Shown here in pieces: positions 19,337 through 29,165 of a stretch of DNA of 64,000 bases (position 1 is the first letter of the stretch; each line of letters starts with the position of its first letter). The position numbers were made by a program, and so were the translations under genes. The stretch covers positions 102,322 to 166,321 of the forward strand of contig CAMJBL010000002.1 of NCBI GenBank assembly GCA_946403845.1, in the 5' to 3' direction. The notes below the pieces were generated by a model. The model searched no databases and was not told where the DNA came from. It saw nothing but the letters and a program-made list of their open reading frames with translations. Source of the DNA: an uncultured Prevotella sp. GTDB lineage: Bacteria; Bacteroidota; Bacteroidia; Bacteroidales; Bacteroidaceae.

Positions 19337-20668
19337 ATGTCTATTCTGACTATTTTGATTGTCGCCGTGTTCTGTGTAGGCTATTTGTGTATTGCCCTTG
19401 AGAGCCTGACGAAGATTAACAAGGCAGCCATTGCCTTGCTGATGTGTGTGTTATGCTGGACACTGCTGATGACAGGTCCTGCGATGTATTATCCTTCCGT
19501 AGCCGAGGGCGATGTGATTCATCATATCGCGGAAGTCATTGAGCACCATCTGGGTGATGCGGCAGGGACACTCTTCTTCCTGATGGGTGCCATGACCATT
19601 GTGGAGATTGTCGACTCCAACGGCGGTTTCAACTTTGTGCGTGACACGATGAAGACCCGTTCCAAGCGCAAGTTGATGTGGCGTATGGCCTTTATGACCT
19701 TCTTCCTCTCGGCCATTCTGGATAACCTGACGACGAGTATCGTGATGATCATGGTGCTTCGAAAGTTGGTGCAGAGTCGGGGTGATCGTCTGATATATGC
19801 GGCCCTTGTCGTGATTTCCGCCAACTCCGGAGGCGCCTTCTCGCCCATTGGTGATGTCACCACCATCATGTTGTGGATTAAGGGTGTGATTACCACACAA
19901 GGCGTGATTACCGAGATATTCATTCCGTCGTTGGTGTCGATGCTGATTCCTGCCTTCATCCTGCAATATCAGTTGAAGGGTAAGTTCGATAAGGAGCAGA
20001 ATCTGCCTAAGGCCGATGTCAGCCAATTCACGAAAACCCAGCGAGACATCATCTTCTGGCTTGGTGTCGGTGGTCTGTGCTTCGTGCCTATTTTTAAGAC
20101 GCTGACCCATCTGCCACCGTTTATGGGCATCCTGTTGGTATTAGGTGTCCTCTGGACGGTTACAGAGATCTTCCATTATAACACGTCTGAGGATGATACG
20201 ATGGCCAAGCGTGTGAGTGACCTGCTCTCCAGAATTGACCTGTCTACCATTATGTTCTTCCTTGGTATTCTGATGGCTGTAGCCGTGCTCCAGGAGATTG
20301 GTGTGCTGACAGCCCTCGGACAAGGTCTGAATGAGGCCTTTGCAGGCAATTATTACCTGATCAACGGTATTATTGGCGTGTTGTCGAGTATTGTCGACAA
20401 TGTGCCTCTGGTGGCTGGCTGTATGGGCATGTACCCTGTTGCCGCTGAAGGTGCGATGGCTATCGATGGTATCTTCTGGCAGCTGTTGGCCTATTGTGCC
20501 GGTGTCGGAGGCTCGATGCTGATTATCGGCTCTGCAGCTGGTGTCGTTGTGATGGGACTGGAGAAGATCACCTTCGGCTGGTATATGAAGAAGATTACCT
20601 GGATAGCCTTTGCGGGTTATCTGGCAGGTATCCTAATCTATTGGGTAGAGCGGATGCTGTTCTTCTAA
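19337..20668 (+). CDS. nhaD: Na+/H+ antiporter NhaD family
   Basis: 443 aa, multi-TM; SAILDNLTTSIVMIMVLRKL, SANSGGAFSPIGDVTTIMLW, SSIVDNVPLVAG. Confidence 0.9.
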   Translation: MSILTILIVAVFCVGYLCIALESLTKINKAAIALLMCVLCWTLLMTGPAMYYPSVAEGDVIHHIAEVIEHHLGDAAGTLFFLMGAMTIVEIVDSNGGFNFVRDTMKTRSKRKLMWRMAFMTFFLSAILDNLTTSIVMIMVLRKLVQSRGDRLIYAALVVISANSGGAFSPIGDVTTIMLWIKGVITTQGVITEIFIPSLVSMLIPAFILQYQLKGKFDKEQNLPKADVSQFTKTQRDIIFWLGVGGLCFVPIFKTLTHLPPFMGILLVLGVLWTVTEIFHYNTSEDDTMAKRVSDLLSRIDLSTIMFFLGILMAVAVLQEIGVLTALGQGLNEAFAGNYYLINGIIGVLSSIVDNVPLVAGCMGMYPVAAEGAMAIDGIFWQLLAYCAGVGGSMLIIGSAAGVVVMGLEKITFGWYMKKITWIAFAGYLAGILIYWVERMLFF

Positions 20669-21537
20669 ACCTGACTGCGGGCCTCACTCGGCTTGCAGCC
20701 CATCTTCGCCTTGAATTTGGCAGAGAAATAGTCTGGCGACTCGAAATTCAGTCGGTAGGCTATTTCTTTTATCGTGAGGTCTGTTGTTGACAAAAGCTCC
20801 TTGGCGCGCAGCAACCGCAAGTCCTGCTGATAGGTGGCTGGCGACAGACCCGTATATTCCTTGAACAGCTTTCTGAAATTACTATAGCTCACGCCTAAGT
20901 CTTCCGCAATCTTCTGGATGGTGAGATCACTCTCCAGTGATTGGCGGATGCGGAGACGGGCGCGATTGATCATATCCACATGCAGTTGGTTCTTGTTGAG
21001 TTCGATGTTACGCTCCAGCGAATACATCATGCCAATGAGGTAGTTCACGATGCCCGCCATGAGTTGCTGCGAATAGGCATTCTCCTTGGTGGCCTCGTCG
21101 AGGGCGCGCTGATAGAGCGACTCTAAGACAAAGGAATAGCCGACATGATAGATGGGCTTCTCAGGGGTGAGGAATCCCGCTGTCACGCGATCGTCCATAT
21201 TCTTCCCCTTAAAGCCAATCCAATGGCTCTTCCAACCTGTACGGGGATTCGGATGATAGGTGTGCCATTCGCCAGGGAAAACCAGAAACATATCACCAGC
21301 CTTGATCTTCGTCTCCGGACAATGGGCACTCTGGAAGACACCTTCGCCCTCGGGATTGTAGAGCAACTGGTATTCGTCGAGCACTCTGCCTTTCTCGAGA
21401 TTGAAATAATAACCGTCCGCATGACCTTTCGTGGGGTAGTCCTCACCAGGGGCAATCTCTTCATACCCCACCGTACTGACGGTCAGTCCCCATAGGGCAT
21501 CGCGGTCATTGGCCAGCAAATAGCTACTTGTCTGCAT
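20665..21537 (-). CDS. AraC-family transcriptional regulator, probable rhamnose regulator
   Basis: 290 aa; cupin-like N-terminus, C-terminal HTH IAEDLGVSYSNFRKLFKEYTGLSPATYQQDLRL...IKEIAYRLNFESPDYFSAKFKAKMG. Confidence 0.88.
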   Translation of the reverse strand: MQTSSYLLANDRDALWGLTVSTVGYEEIAPGEDYPTKGHADGYYFNLEKGRVLDEYQLLYNPEGEGVFQSAHCPETKIKAGDMFLVFPGEWHTYHPNPRTGWKSHWIGFKGKNMDDRVTAGFLTPEKPIYHVGYSFVLESLYQRALDEATKENAYSQQLMAGIVNYLIGMMYSLERNIELNKNQLHVDMINRARLRIRQSLESDLTIQKIAEDLGVSYSNFRKLFKEYTGLSPATYQQDLRLLRAKELLSTTDLTIKEIAYRLNFESPDYFSAKFKAKMGCKPSEARSQV

Positions 21538-21549
21538 CTTATCCTCGTT

Positions 21550-24351
21550 TTATGATTCTGTTTTCTCACAAGGGATCCACAGCCAGAACGTGGAACCATG
21601 TCCTTCTCCTTCCGACGTCAGTCCTATTTCACCACCACAGCGCTCGGCGATAGCCTTGCAGATAGAGAGTCCAAGGCCTGTGCCTTGCACGAAGTCGTTG
21701 AGTTTGACAAAACGCTCGAAGACCGATGCTTGTTTCTCCTTGGGAATACCTGCACCTGTGTCTTCACAATAGAAGTAAAGTCCATCCTGAGACTGGCCAC
21801 CATTTACAGAACGCGCTTCTTGACGATACCCAACCTTGATATGTCCTTCGTGGGTATATTTCACGGCATTGGTCACGAAGTTGGTCAATACCTGCTGCAC
21901 GCGTCCTTTGTCGAGTGAGGTCTGGAAGGTCGTGTAAGGATTGTCCTTGATGAACTCCACACCCGGTTCCTGGACACGTTGGCTTAGTGTCTGACAGATA
22001 TCATTAAATACCTGTGCGAAGTCGCATTCCACAGGCTTTATGGCCAACGCCTGTCCCATGTTTGAGGCCTCAAGAATATCGTTGATGAGGCGTAGTAGCA
22101 TGTCGCAGTTATTACGGATAATGCGGATGAATTCCATGCGTTCTTCTTCCGTATCTACCACAGGCAGCAGGTCACTGAAGCCTACGATGGCATTCAGCGG
22201 CGTACGGATCTCATGTGTCATATTGGCGAGGAACGCACTCTTCAAACGACCGGAATCCTCAGCACGGGCCGTCTCTTCCTTCAGCTTCTGCTGGATGGAA
22301 ACCAGTTCGGTGATTTCACGGGCGATACCAAAATAACCAGTCAGATTGCCTTTGCTGTCGCGAACGGGAATGCCGCTGAAGGCGTACCAGCTGGGTTCCT
22401 GATTGATAGGTGTTTTGTCGAAACGGCGGACGTTGTTGAATTCCTTGCCTTTCATTATAATCTCCAACAGGTTCTTTTCAGCGCTTTCCCGATCTTTTGA
22501 ATTCAATCCTTCCAGATAGCCTGTGTAATTGTAAGTAATATCTACTTTGCGAAGCGATCGTGACAGATAGATGTTTTTGTCCCCAATGTTGAATCTCCAG
22601 ACAAACATCTTACTCTTCTCCAGCAGGTACTGCAACTGGTTCTCAAAGGTGTTGGCAGCATCGCTGATCTTGTGCATCTCGATATTATGTTTGCGCTGCT
22701 CGAGATAGAGGAGACGTTCATCGGTGATATCGCGTGTGGTGGCGATATAGTAGATGATGCGGTTGTTGTCGATGACAGGGTAGAGGCGGAACTCAATATA
22801 CTTGTCGATGCCAGCCTGAGGAATGACAAAATGCTGGCAGGCATAGAACTCGTCATGGCTTTCCGGATTGAAATTATCTTTCAGAAGCGGCATGTCTTTC
22901 AGAGCGGTCTGATAGAACATCGTGTCGCCTATGATATCCATGGCGCACAGTTCTCTCATCTTGTCATTATAGGCGAGGAGTCTGCCTTGGGCATCGTAGA
23001 ACGATAACGGCATGAGGCAGGTCTGGAAGACCTTCATATATCGCTCACCGGTCTCACTGGTGTTGCGCTCTTCCATGATATCATGGGTCACGTCTTTCAC
23101 GGAGTTCACGATATACCGTGGCCTACCGTTCTCAAACTCCGCGATTGCATTGCCGTGCAAATATCGCCAATCAGGCTTCTCGGGTGTTCCCGCATTCCAG
23201 CGTGTCTTCAGTTCCGCAGTCTTCGAACCTTCCTTCGTCTTTTGCAAGGCTTCTTCGAAATCATCCTTTCTTTCAGGATGAATTCTACCTATGAACTCCT
23301 CGGCCGTCATACCTTCGGCAGGCAGCAGATTGCCATAGACATTATGGGCCATATGCGTTCTCAGATCATGCTCTATCACATAGTAGTTACCCATGCTCAG
23401 GGCCTGCGTCATCATGTTGTTGATATCCTTGCTCTTATGGATGGCCTTCCGTACACGGATACGAATCAGACGGCTCAGCAAGAGTGAAATCAGTCCGATA
23501 ATGATAGCACCCACGATGATATAGATGGGGATGGGCGACGTGTCATTATGCTCGCGTTCCGGATGGAACCATTTGTCGTAGATCTTCTCCAGCTGTCCTG
23601 CCTGTTCCAGACGGGCATATTCGTCGTCGATGGCATCAATCAGGTCTTTGTCATAGCCTATCAGTCGCAGTTCGCCAGGTGGGATATCCGTCAACTCGGT
23701 CACCAGATTATCCAGTCCGAACTCTTTCAATTTCCTTTGAATGGGCACCTCTCCCCAGAGGAAATAGTCGTAAGTGCCTCGTTGCACGCCTGAAAGGGCT
23801 TCCTTTGGCGAGTGGTATTCAATGGTAAAGGCCGGCTCCGGGTTCGTCATCAGGATACGGATGGGGGCATAGTCGTTGGCCTTCATGATGAGCGTATCCG
23901 TTGCGCCCAGGGCATTGATACTCGTCAGCGGCTTTTCGTCAGGCCGTCTGACAGAGACGATACGGTAGAAGTGCAGCATGTTGCGGGTCATGACATAGGG
24001 CTTCCTCATGTAATTGAAGGAGAGCGCGAAAATCAAGTCTGCTTCCCGACGCTCGAAGGTCTCCGTGGCCATATACCACTCCTGCATCACATAGCGGTGA
24101 GGAATGTGCAGATGGTCGAGGATGATGTTGAGCACCTCGATGTTATAGCCGTCAGGTTGGCCTTGGTCGTTGCTGAATTCGTAGGGCGGGAACTCCCAGT
24201 CGCTGACGATTACGAGTGGCTGGTCTTCCGTGTATTTATGTTTCTGCTGAGCTGTCGCCGTCTGCAGCATGCCATGCAGCATGAAGAGCATCAACCCCAT
24301 GCTCGCCCTTCTGAATATATGATTGAATCTTCTTTTCATCTTACTTTTCAT
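21550..24351 (-). CDS. Membrane sensor histidine kinase with periplasmic SBP_bac_3 domain and PAS domains
   Basis: 933 aa; FANMTHEIRTPLN-type H-box (NMTHEIRTPLNAIVGF), TNFVTNAVKYT N-box, EDTGAGIP, GTGLGLSIC. Confidence 0.9.
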   Translation of the reverse strand: MKSKMKRRFNHIFRRASMGLMLFMLHGMLQTATAQQKHKYTEDQPLVIVSDWEFPPYEFSNDQGQPDGYNIEVLNIILDHLHIPHRYVMQEWYMATETFERREADLIFALSFNYMRKPYVMTRNMLHFYRIVSVRRPDEKPLTSINALGATDTLIMKANDYAPIRILMTNPEPAFTIEYHSPKEALSGVQRGTYDYFLWGEVPIQRKLKEFGLDNLVTELTDIPPGELRLIGYDKDLIDAIDDEYARLEQAGQLEKIYDKWFHPEREHNDTSPIPIYIIVGAIIIGLISLLLSRLIRIRVRKAIHKSKDINNMMTQALSMGNYYVIEHDLRTHMAHNVYGNLLPAEGMTAEEFIGRIHPERKDDFEEALQKTKEGSKTAELKTRWNAGTPEKPDWRYLHGNAIAEFENGRPRYIVNSVKDVTHDIMEERNTSETGERYMKVFQTCLMPLSFYDAQGRLLAYNDKMRELCAMDIIGDTMFYQTALKDMPLLKDNFNPESHDEFYACQHFVIPQAGIDKYIEFRLYPVIDNNRIIYYIATTRDITDERLLYLEQRKHNIEMHKISDAANTFENQLQYLLEKSKMFVWRFNIGDKNIYLSRSLRKVDITYNYTGYLEGLNSKDRESAEKNLLEIIMKGKEFNNVRRFDKTPINQEPSWYAFSGIPVRDSKGNLTGYFGIAREITELVSIQQKLKEETARAEDSGRLKSAFLANMTHEIRTPLNAIVGFSDLLPVVDTEEERMEFIRIIRNNCDMLLRLINDILEASNMGQALAIKPVECDFAQVFNDICQTLSQRVQEPGVEFIKDNPYTTFQTSLDKGRVQQVLTNFVTNAVKYTHEGHIKVGYRQEARSVNGGQSQDGLYFYCEDTGAGIPKEKQASVFERFVKLNDFVQGTGLGLSICKAIAERCGGEIGLTSEGEGHGSTFWLWIPCEKTES

Positions 24352-24383
24352 TTTTCACTCCTCACTCCTCACTTCTTACTTCT
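24349..24383. repeat. Degenerate heptamer tandem array (CACTCCT)n
   Basis: CATTTTT CACTCCT CACTCCT CACTTCT TACTTCT, between/over two HK gene ends. Confidence 0.7.
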
Positions 24384-27300
24384 AATTACTTCCGTCATCT
24401 TGCAGGGGATGGAGAACCAAACGGTGGTTCCCTTTCCCACTGTCGACTTGATATTGATGGTGCCGCCCATCTGCTGGATCAGTTCATAGCAGATGCTGAG
24501 GCCCAGTCCTGAACCGACGCTGGCGCCTGTGGAAAAACGCTCGAAGATCGTAGGCAGCAGGCTTTCTTCAATGCCTTCACCCGTATCCTCGACGGAGATC
24601 ACCAGACGGTCGCCGATATAGTCGATTCTGGCATGAACAGACCCTTGGTGCGTATGCTGGCAGGCATTGAGCACAATCTGATCGAGAATCACGCTGACGT
24701 TCTGGGCATCAATGTCCACCACCAGTTGCTCGTAAGGATTCTCTGCGACATATTCCACACCGGGCTCCTGGTTCATTTCCCAGCTGGCTCTGCATACCAT
24801 CTCGAAGGTCTGGGCGAAGTCCGTCAGCTGTGGTTTGATTTCAATCATTTGGGCATCCAGGCGCGACAGGAACAGGATGTTGTTGATGAGTTTCAGCAGG
24901 ACGCGCGAGTTGTCCTTTATCTCATTGATGAAGATGTTCTCATCGTCTGACGAATGATCCATCTCGAAGAGCTCTGCAAATCCCACCACCGCATTCAGTG
25001 GCGTACGGATCTCGTAGCTCATGTTTCTGAGGAAGGCATTCTTCACCACCTCCACTTCCTGGGCTTTGGCGGTCTCCTTGGCCAGTTCCTTCTGGGTATG
25101 CATAATTTCGCTCACATCACGGCACATACCGAAATAATACTTGGCAACACCTTCGTCGTCGATAATCGGTATCATGTGCATCTGCAGACAGAGCTGATAG
25201 CCGCCTTTGATACGCAGAATGGTATGGATGGTGGCTTGGATGGGGGCCGTAGAGCGGTTGTCCATATTCATGATCATACGGCTCACCATCTGCTTGTCAC
25301 TCTCATGAGTGAGTGAGATGGCGCGTTGCTGCGTGATCTCATATTCTATATGTCCGATCTCGCTGTAGATCGCCAGCTGGTGGGTGTCGGGATAGTAGTT
25401 CATCATGCGCACACCACCTACCTTCAGCACATAGTTGATGTTGTTGATATAGGTTGTCACCTCCTCATTGGCCTTCGCCTGTTGCTGCAGGTTCTCCTGC
25501 TGTTGCAGATACGAATTGGCCACCTCGGTCATATCGCGTCCGGAGTTGAAGATCGCCATCAGTTGTCCGTTCTCGTCTCTCACGGGTACGACCTGTATGG
25601 TGTAGCATCTTTTCCCGGTCCTGATGAGGCGTCTTAACACACGGTCGTCTTGCTCGTCTTCCCTGAAGATCTGGGTGAGATACATGTATTCCAGATGCTC
25701 TAAATCGAGGTCGGGCATCCCGAGCACGTCGCGGATGTTGATATGCCTCTCAAGTATTTCCTCGAGGGTGCTGTTGAACATGCGACAGGCATAGCCGTTG
25801 AGGTTGCGTAGGTTACCTTCCTTGTCATAGTAGGCCATGTTGGCTAACACGGAACTGAAGATGGCACGATAACGCAACAGGTTATCCTGTGTCAGGAAAC
25901 GCATCCGCCTTTCCTCGGTGATATCGCTACGTGTACCGATGATGACGGCTGGTCGTCCGTTCTTATGGTAGCGCAGCACCGACAACGTCATTGTATAGTC
26001 TCTGGATCTGTCTTCTCCTTCATGCTTTGTCCGCAGGTCAATGGTGTCGTTCTCTTTCTCGCCACGCACAATGTGGTTGATGGCCTCGACCATGTGCTCG
26101 AAGTCTTCCCTGACATAGAGTTGTGCCACCTCCTGCAAGGTAAGGTTACCCTTCGGGATGCCATTCTCGTCGAGTTGGGTGAAGATCTTGCTGTGGATGT
26201 CATAGGTCCAGAAACGCACTTTACTGGTTTTAAGGATTAGCGACAAGCGGGCGTTCTTCTTGCGCACGTCTTTCGTCAGCTGCCATTCGCGGAGTTTGTA
26301 GAAGAGATAATATAATGTGAAGAAGATGGCGAATGCCGCTACGGCTACAGCCAGTTTCCATACCCATGAAGGAATACCGGTCTCGCTGCGCTCTGGATAG
26401 AACCATTTGTTCTGGATACTCTGCAGCTTCTCTTCTGAAAGGAGTACGGCATACACACTATCCAGTTGGTTCAGCAGCCGTTGGTTTTTCGAGATGAACT
26501 TATATTCGCCATGGGGGATGTCAATGGGTGAGAGCTCCAGATTGCTGAGCTGGTACTTCTGGATGAGCCATTTCAGCGACATCGTGTTCCACACAATCTC
26601 CTTGTTGGGGTCGACACTGGCTTTCTGAACAGCCTCCTTCATGTCCTCGAAGCCAATGGCATTGTCACCCCAGCCCTTGTCCTGCATCAGGTGGTGGCTG
26701 AAACTTCCTGTATGGACGATCACCTTGTGGCTGCTCAGGTCCTGCATCGACTTGACAACGGGCGCCCTGCCTTTCTGATGCACCACGCTGTGGGTGAACA
26801 GGTGGATGATGGAACTGCCGTAATTGCCATACTCATGGTGGAAGTTGGCCTCCATGCCGAAGATCAGGTCCGACTTGCCGTCTTTCAGGTCCTGGAAGGC
26901 GTCGAGCGTCGGTTTGAGTTTGATGATATAGGGAATATCGAGTCGCTTGAATATCAGTTTCAGCAGGTCGATGTTATAGCCGTCGGGTTCGCCGTTCTCA
27001 TTCAGGAAGGTGTAGGGCCACAGGTCCCATGCATCCTCGTAAACCAGCGGCCGTTCTACGGTGAACACCACCGTACTGTCTTTCTGTGCCTGTGCCGTCA
27101 GGGGTGAGAGGTTGAGGACGAACATCAGGATGAGGGCCTTCACCATGGTTGGTATCCACATCCAGAAGGTAGAGCCCTTGCCCTCGCCTTCCGACTCCAC
27201 GCCGATCTTACCGCCACACTTCTCGCAGATGGCCTTGCAGATGCTCAGTCCGAGACCCGTTCCCTGTATGTAGTCGTTGAGCTTGACGAAGCGCTCAAAC

Positions 27301-29150
27301 ACCTTCTCCTGGTCTTCCTTGGGAATACCGGCTCCCGTATCCTCGCAGTAGATGCGGAGGCCTTCGTCTTGTTTGGCGTAGCCCACCTTGATATGTCCCT
27401 CCTGGGTGTATTTCACGGCGTTGGTCACGAAGTTGGTAATCACCTGTTGCACACGTCCCGGGTCGAGGTGTGCGGGGCAGGTCTCATAGGGGTTGTCCTT
27501 GACAAACGCCACCTGAGGGTTCTGTACGCGTTCTGCCACAGAGGTGCAGATGTCATCGAAGGTCTTCGAGAAGTCGACGTCCTCAGGCTCGAGGGTGATG
27601 CCGCCGGCATCCTCCGACGAGAGGGCCAGCAGGTCGTTGATCAGTCGCATCAGCATATCGCAGTTGTTCATAATCACATGGATAATCTCCTGTTTCTCTT
27701 CCTTGGTCTGCAGCATGGGCAGCACATCCGAGAAGCCCACAATGGAGTTCAGGGGCGTACGTATCTCGTGCGTCATGTTGGCCATGAAGGTACTCTTCAT
27801 CATACCCGACTGCATGGCGCGTTCCGTTTCCTGTTTCAGCTGTTCCTGCTTCTCCATGAGTGGCGTCAGGTTGCGGATCACACCGTAGCACTCCACCAGC
27901 TGGCCGTTTTCATCGAAATGCGGCAGACTGTCCAGCATGTTCCACTGCGGCTCGTCGCTCTCATGGAAGATGGCCCGTGTATGGCAGAAGTGGGCTATTG
28001 GCTTGGAGAAGAAGAGTTCCGGCTTGGCCAGACTCTGTGCAATCATGCTGTCGTCGATGAAGTAGGTGCCCAGGTCTTTGAAGCTCATCACCTTCTCGGG
28101 GGTGGAGAGTTTCTTGTAGAAGGCAATCTCGCCCTTCACGGTGTCGGCACGCCAGAATCGCATGTCACATTCCTCCATCAGGTATTGCAGCTCGTTCTCA
28201 TACTGTTGCAGCGCCTCGTTCTGCTGGCGGATAAAGGCCTCGTTCTCACGGTTCTTAAGGAAGAGGTCGCGCTCCTGCGTCAGGTCGCGCAGGGAGATGG
28301 TGATGTACAGCAGTTCCCCTTCTTCGTCACGGATGGTGTGCAGCATCGTCTCGGTATAGCAGTTCACGTCTCTTTCCGGTATCACGGTCTTGGCGCAGTA
28401 CGACATGTCTTCCAGATGCTGCTTGTTGAGATACTCGCCGAAAGCGGGCAGTTCATAGATGGTCTTGTCGAAATAGAAGGGGTCGTATTTCGACTGGAAC
28501 TTCATGATCTCGCGGGTCTTCTGGTTGACGTTCAGCAGACGGCCGTCTTTGTCGAAGAAGGCCAGACCCACAATCGGCTGCTCGTAGATATTACGGTATC
28601 TGTTGGTGAGCTCGGCGTCTCTCTGGTCCTGTTCCACCTGCGCTGTGATGTCTGTGAGTACGGAGAAGATGTTCGTGGGTGTCTTCAGCTTCGGGTTGGC
28701 GTATTCTGCGATGCCCAGGTCGCGGAAATAGCGCCACTCTTTCTCGCCCTTACCCAGGTTGGCGTCCCAACGTATCAGGCATTGTGCCGTCTTCTCGCCA
28801 GCCGCCAGCTTCTTGCAGAATTCGATATAGGTCTGGCGGTCGTCGGGATAGATATAGTTGATGCTCTCCTCAAAGCTCATACCTGCTTCGGGCAGGAAGT
28901 TGCCGTGCATGTTCATGGCATGGTGATCGCTGATCGAGAGCCGGAGCACGGAGTTGCTGCTCATGTTGAGGGTGTGCTTCATGATGGCCGACAGGTCCTT
29001 GGCCTGTTCTGATTTCCGTCGGATACGGAGAATGCTGATGCGGTTGAAGCCCCAGGTGAGGACAAAGAGGAAGAATACAACCAGGATGATGAGTATCGAT
29101 ACGGTGTCGATACTGTTGTTGGATTCTATGGTGGATAGGAGTATATGCAT
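24369..29150 (-). CDS. Tandem double histidine kinase-like ORF: module 1 (TM-PAS-HisKA-HATPase, ~668 aa) fused to module 2 (signal peptide-SBP_bac_3-TM-PAS-HisKA(Tyr)-HATPase, ~925 aa)
   Basis: 1593 aa continuous frame; in-frame MVKALILMFVLNLSPLTAQAQ at 27146; two HisKA/HATPase modules. Confidence 0.85.
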   Translation of the reverse strand: MHILLSTIESNNSIDTVSILIILVVFFLFVLTWGFNRISILRIRRKSEQAKDLSAIMKHTLNMSSNSVLRLSISDHHAMNMHGNFLPEAGMSFEESINYIYPDDRQTYIEFCKKLAAGEKTAQCLIRWDANLGKGEKEWRYFRDLGIAEYANPKLKTPTNIFSVLTDITAQVEQDQRDAELTNRYRNIYEQPIVGLAFFDKDGRLLNVNQKTREIMKFQSKYDPFYFDKTIYELPAFGEYLNKQHLEDMSYCAKTVIPERDVNCYTETMLHTIRDEEGELLYITISLRDLTQERDLFLKNRENEAFIRQQNEALQQYENELQYLMEECDMRFWRADTVKGEIAFYKKLSTPEKVMSFKDLGTYFIDDSMIAQSLAKPELFFSKPIAHFCHTRAIFHESDEPQWNMLDSLPHFDENGQLVECYGVIRNLTPLMEKQEQLKQETERAMQSGMMKSTFMANMTHEIRTPLNSIVGFSDVLPMLQTKEEKQEIIHVIMNNCDMLMRLINDLLALSSEDAGGITLEPEDVDFSKTFDDICTSVAERVQNPQVAFVKDNPYETCPAHLDPGRVQQVITNFVTNAVKYTQEGHIKVGYAKQDEGLRIYCEDTGAGIPKEDQEKVFERFVKLNDYIQGTGLGLSICKAICEKCGGKIGVESEGEGKGSTFWMWIPTMVKALILMFVLNLSPLTAQAQKDSTVVFTVERPLVYEDAWDLWPYTFLNENGEPDGYNIDLLKLIFKRLDIPYIIKLKPTLDAFQDLKDGKSDLIFGMEANFHHEYGNYGSSIIHLFTHSVVHQKGRAPVVKSMQDLSSHKVIVHTGSFSHHLMQDKGWGDNAIGFEDMKEAVQKASVDPNKEIVWNTMSLKWLIQKYQLSNLELSPIDIPHGEYKFISKNQRLLNQLDSVYAVLLSEEKLQSIQNKWFYPERSETGIPSWVWKLAVAVAAFAIFFTLYYLFYKLREWQLTKDVRKKNARLSLILKTSKVRFWTYDIHSKIFTQLDENGIPKGNLTLQEVAQLYVREDFEHMVEAINHIVRGEKENDTIDLRTKHEGEDRSRDYTMTLSVLRYHKNGRPAVIIGTRSDITEERRMRFLTQDNLLRYRAIFSSVLANMAYYDKEGNLRNLNGYACRMFNSTLEEILERHINIRDVLGMPDLDLEHLEYMYLTQIFREDEQDDRVLRRLIRTGKRCYTIQVVPVRDENGQLMAIFNSGRDMTEVANSYLQQQENLQQQAKANEEVTTYINNINYVLKVGGVRMMNYYPDTHQLAIYSEIGHIEYEITQQRAISLTHESDKQMVSRMIMNMDNRSTAPIQATIHTILRIKGGYQLCLQMHMIPIIDDEGVAKYYFGMCRDVSEIMHTQKELAKETAKAQEVEVVKNAFLRNMSYEIRTPLNAVVGFAELFEMDHSSDDENIFINEIKDNSRVLLKLINNILFLSRLDAQMIEIKPQLTDFAQTFEMVCRASWEMNQEPGVEYVAENPYEQLVVDIDAQNVSVILDQIVLNACQHTHQGSVHARIDYIGDRLVISVEDTGEGIEESLLPTIFERFSTGASVGSGLGLSICYELIQQMGGTINIKSTVGKGTTVWFSIPCKMTEVIRSKK

Positions 29151-29165
29151 GTCTGTTGTTGTGGG

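Noticed and set aside
27369-29012. 547-aa antisense ORF opposite the double kinase
   Set aside because: Shadow ORF; the minus strand carries unmistakable PAS/HisKA/HATPase motifs.
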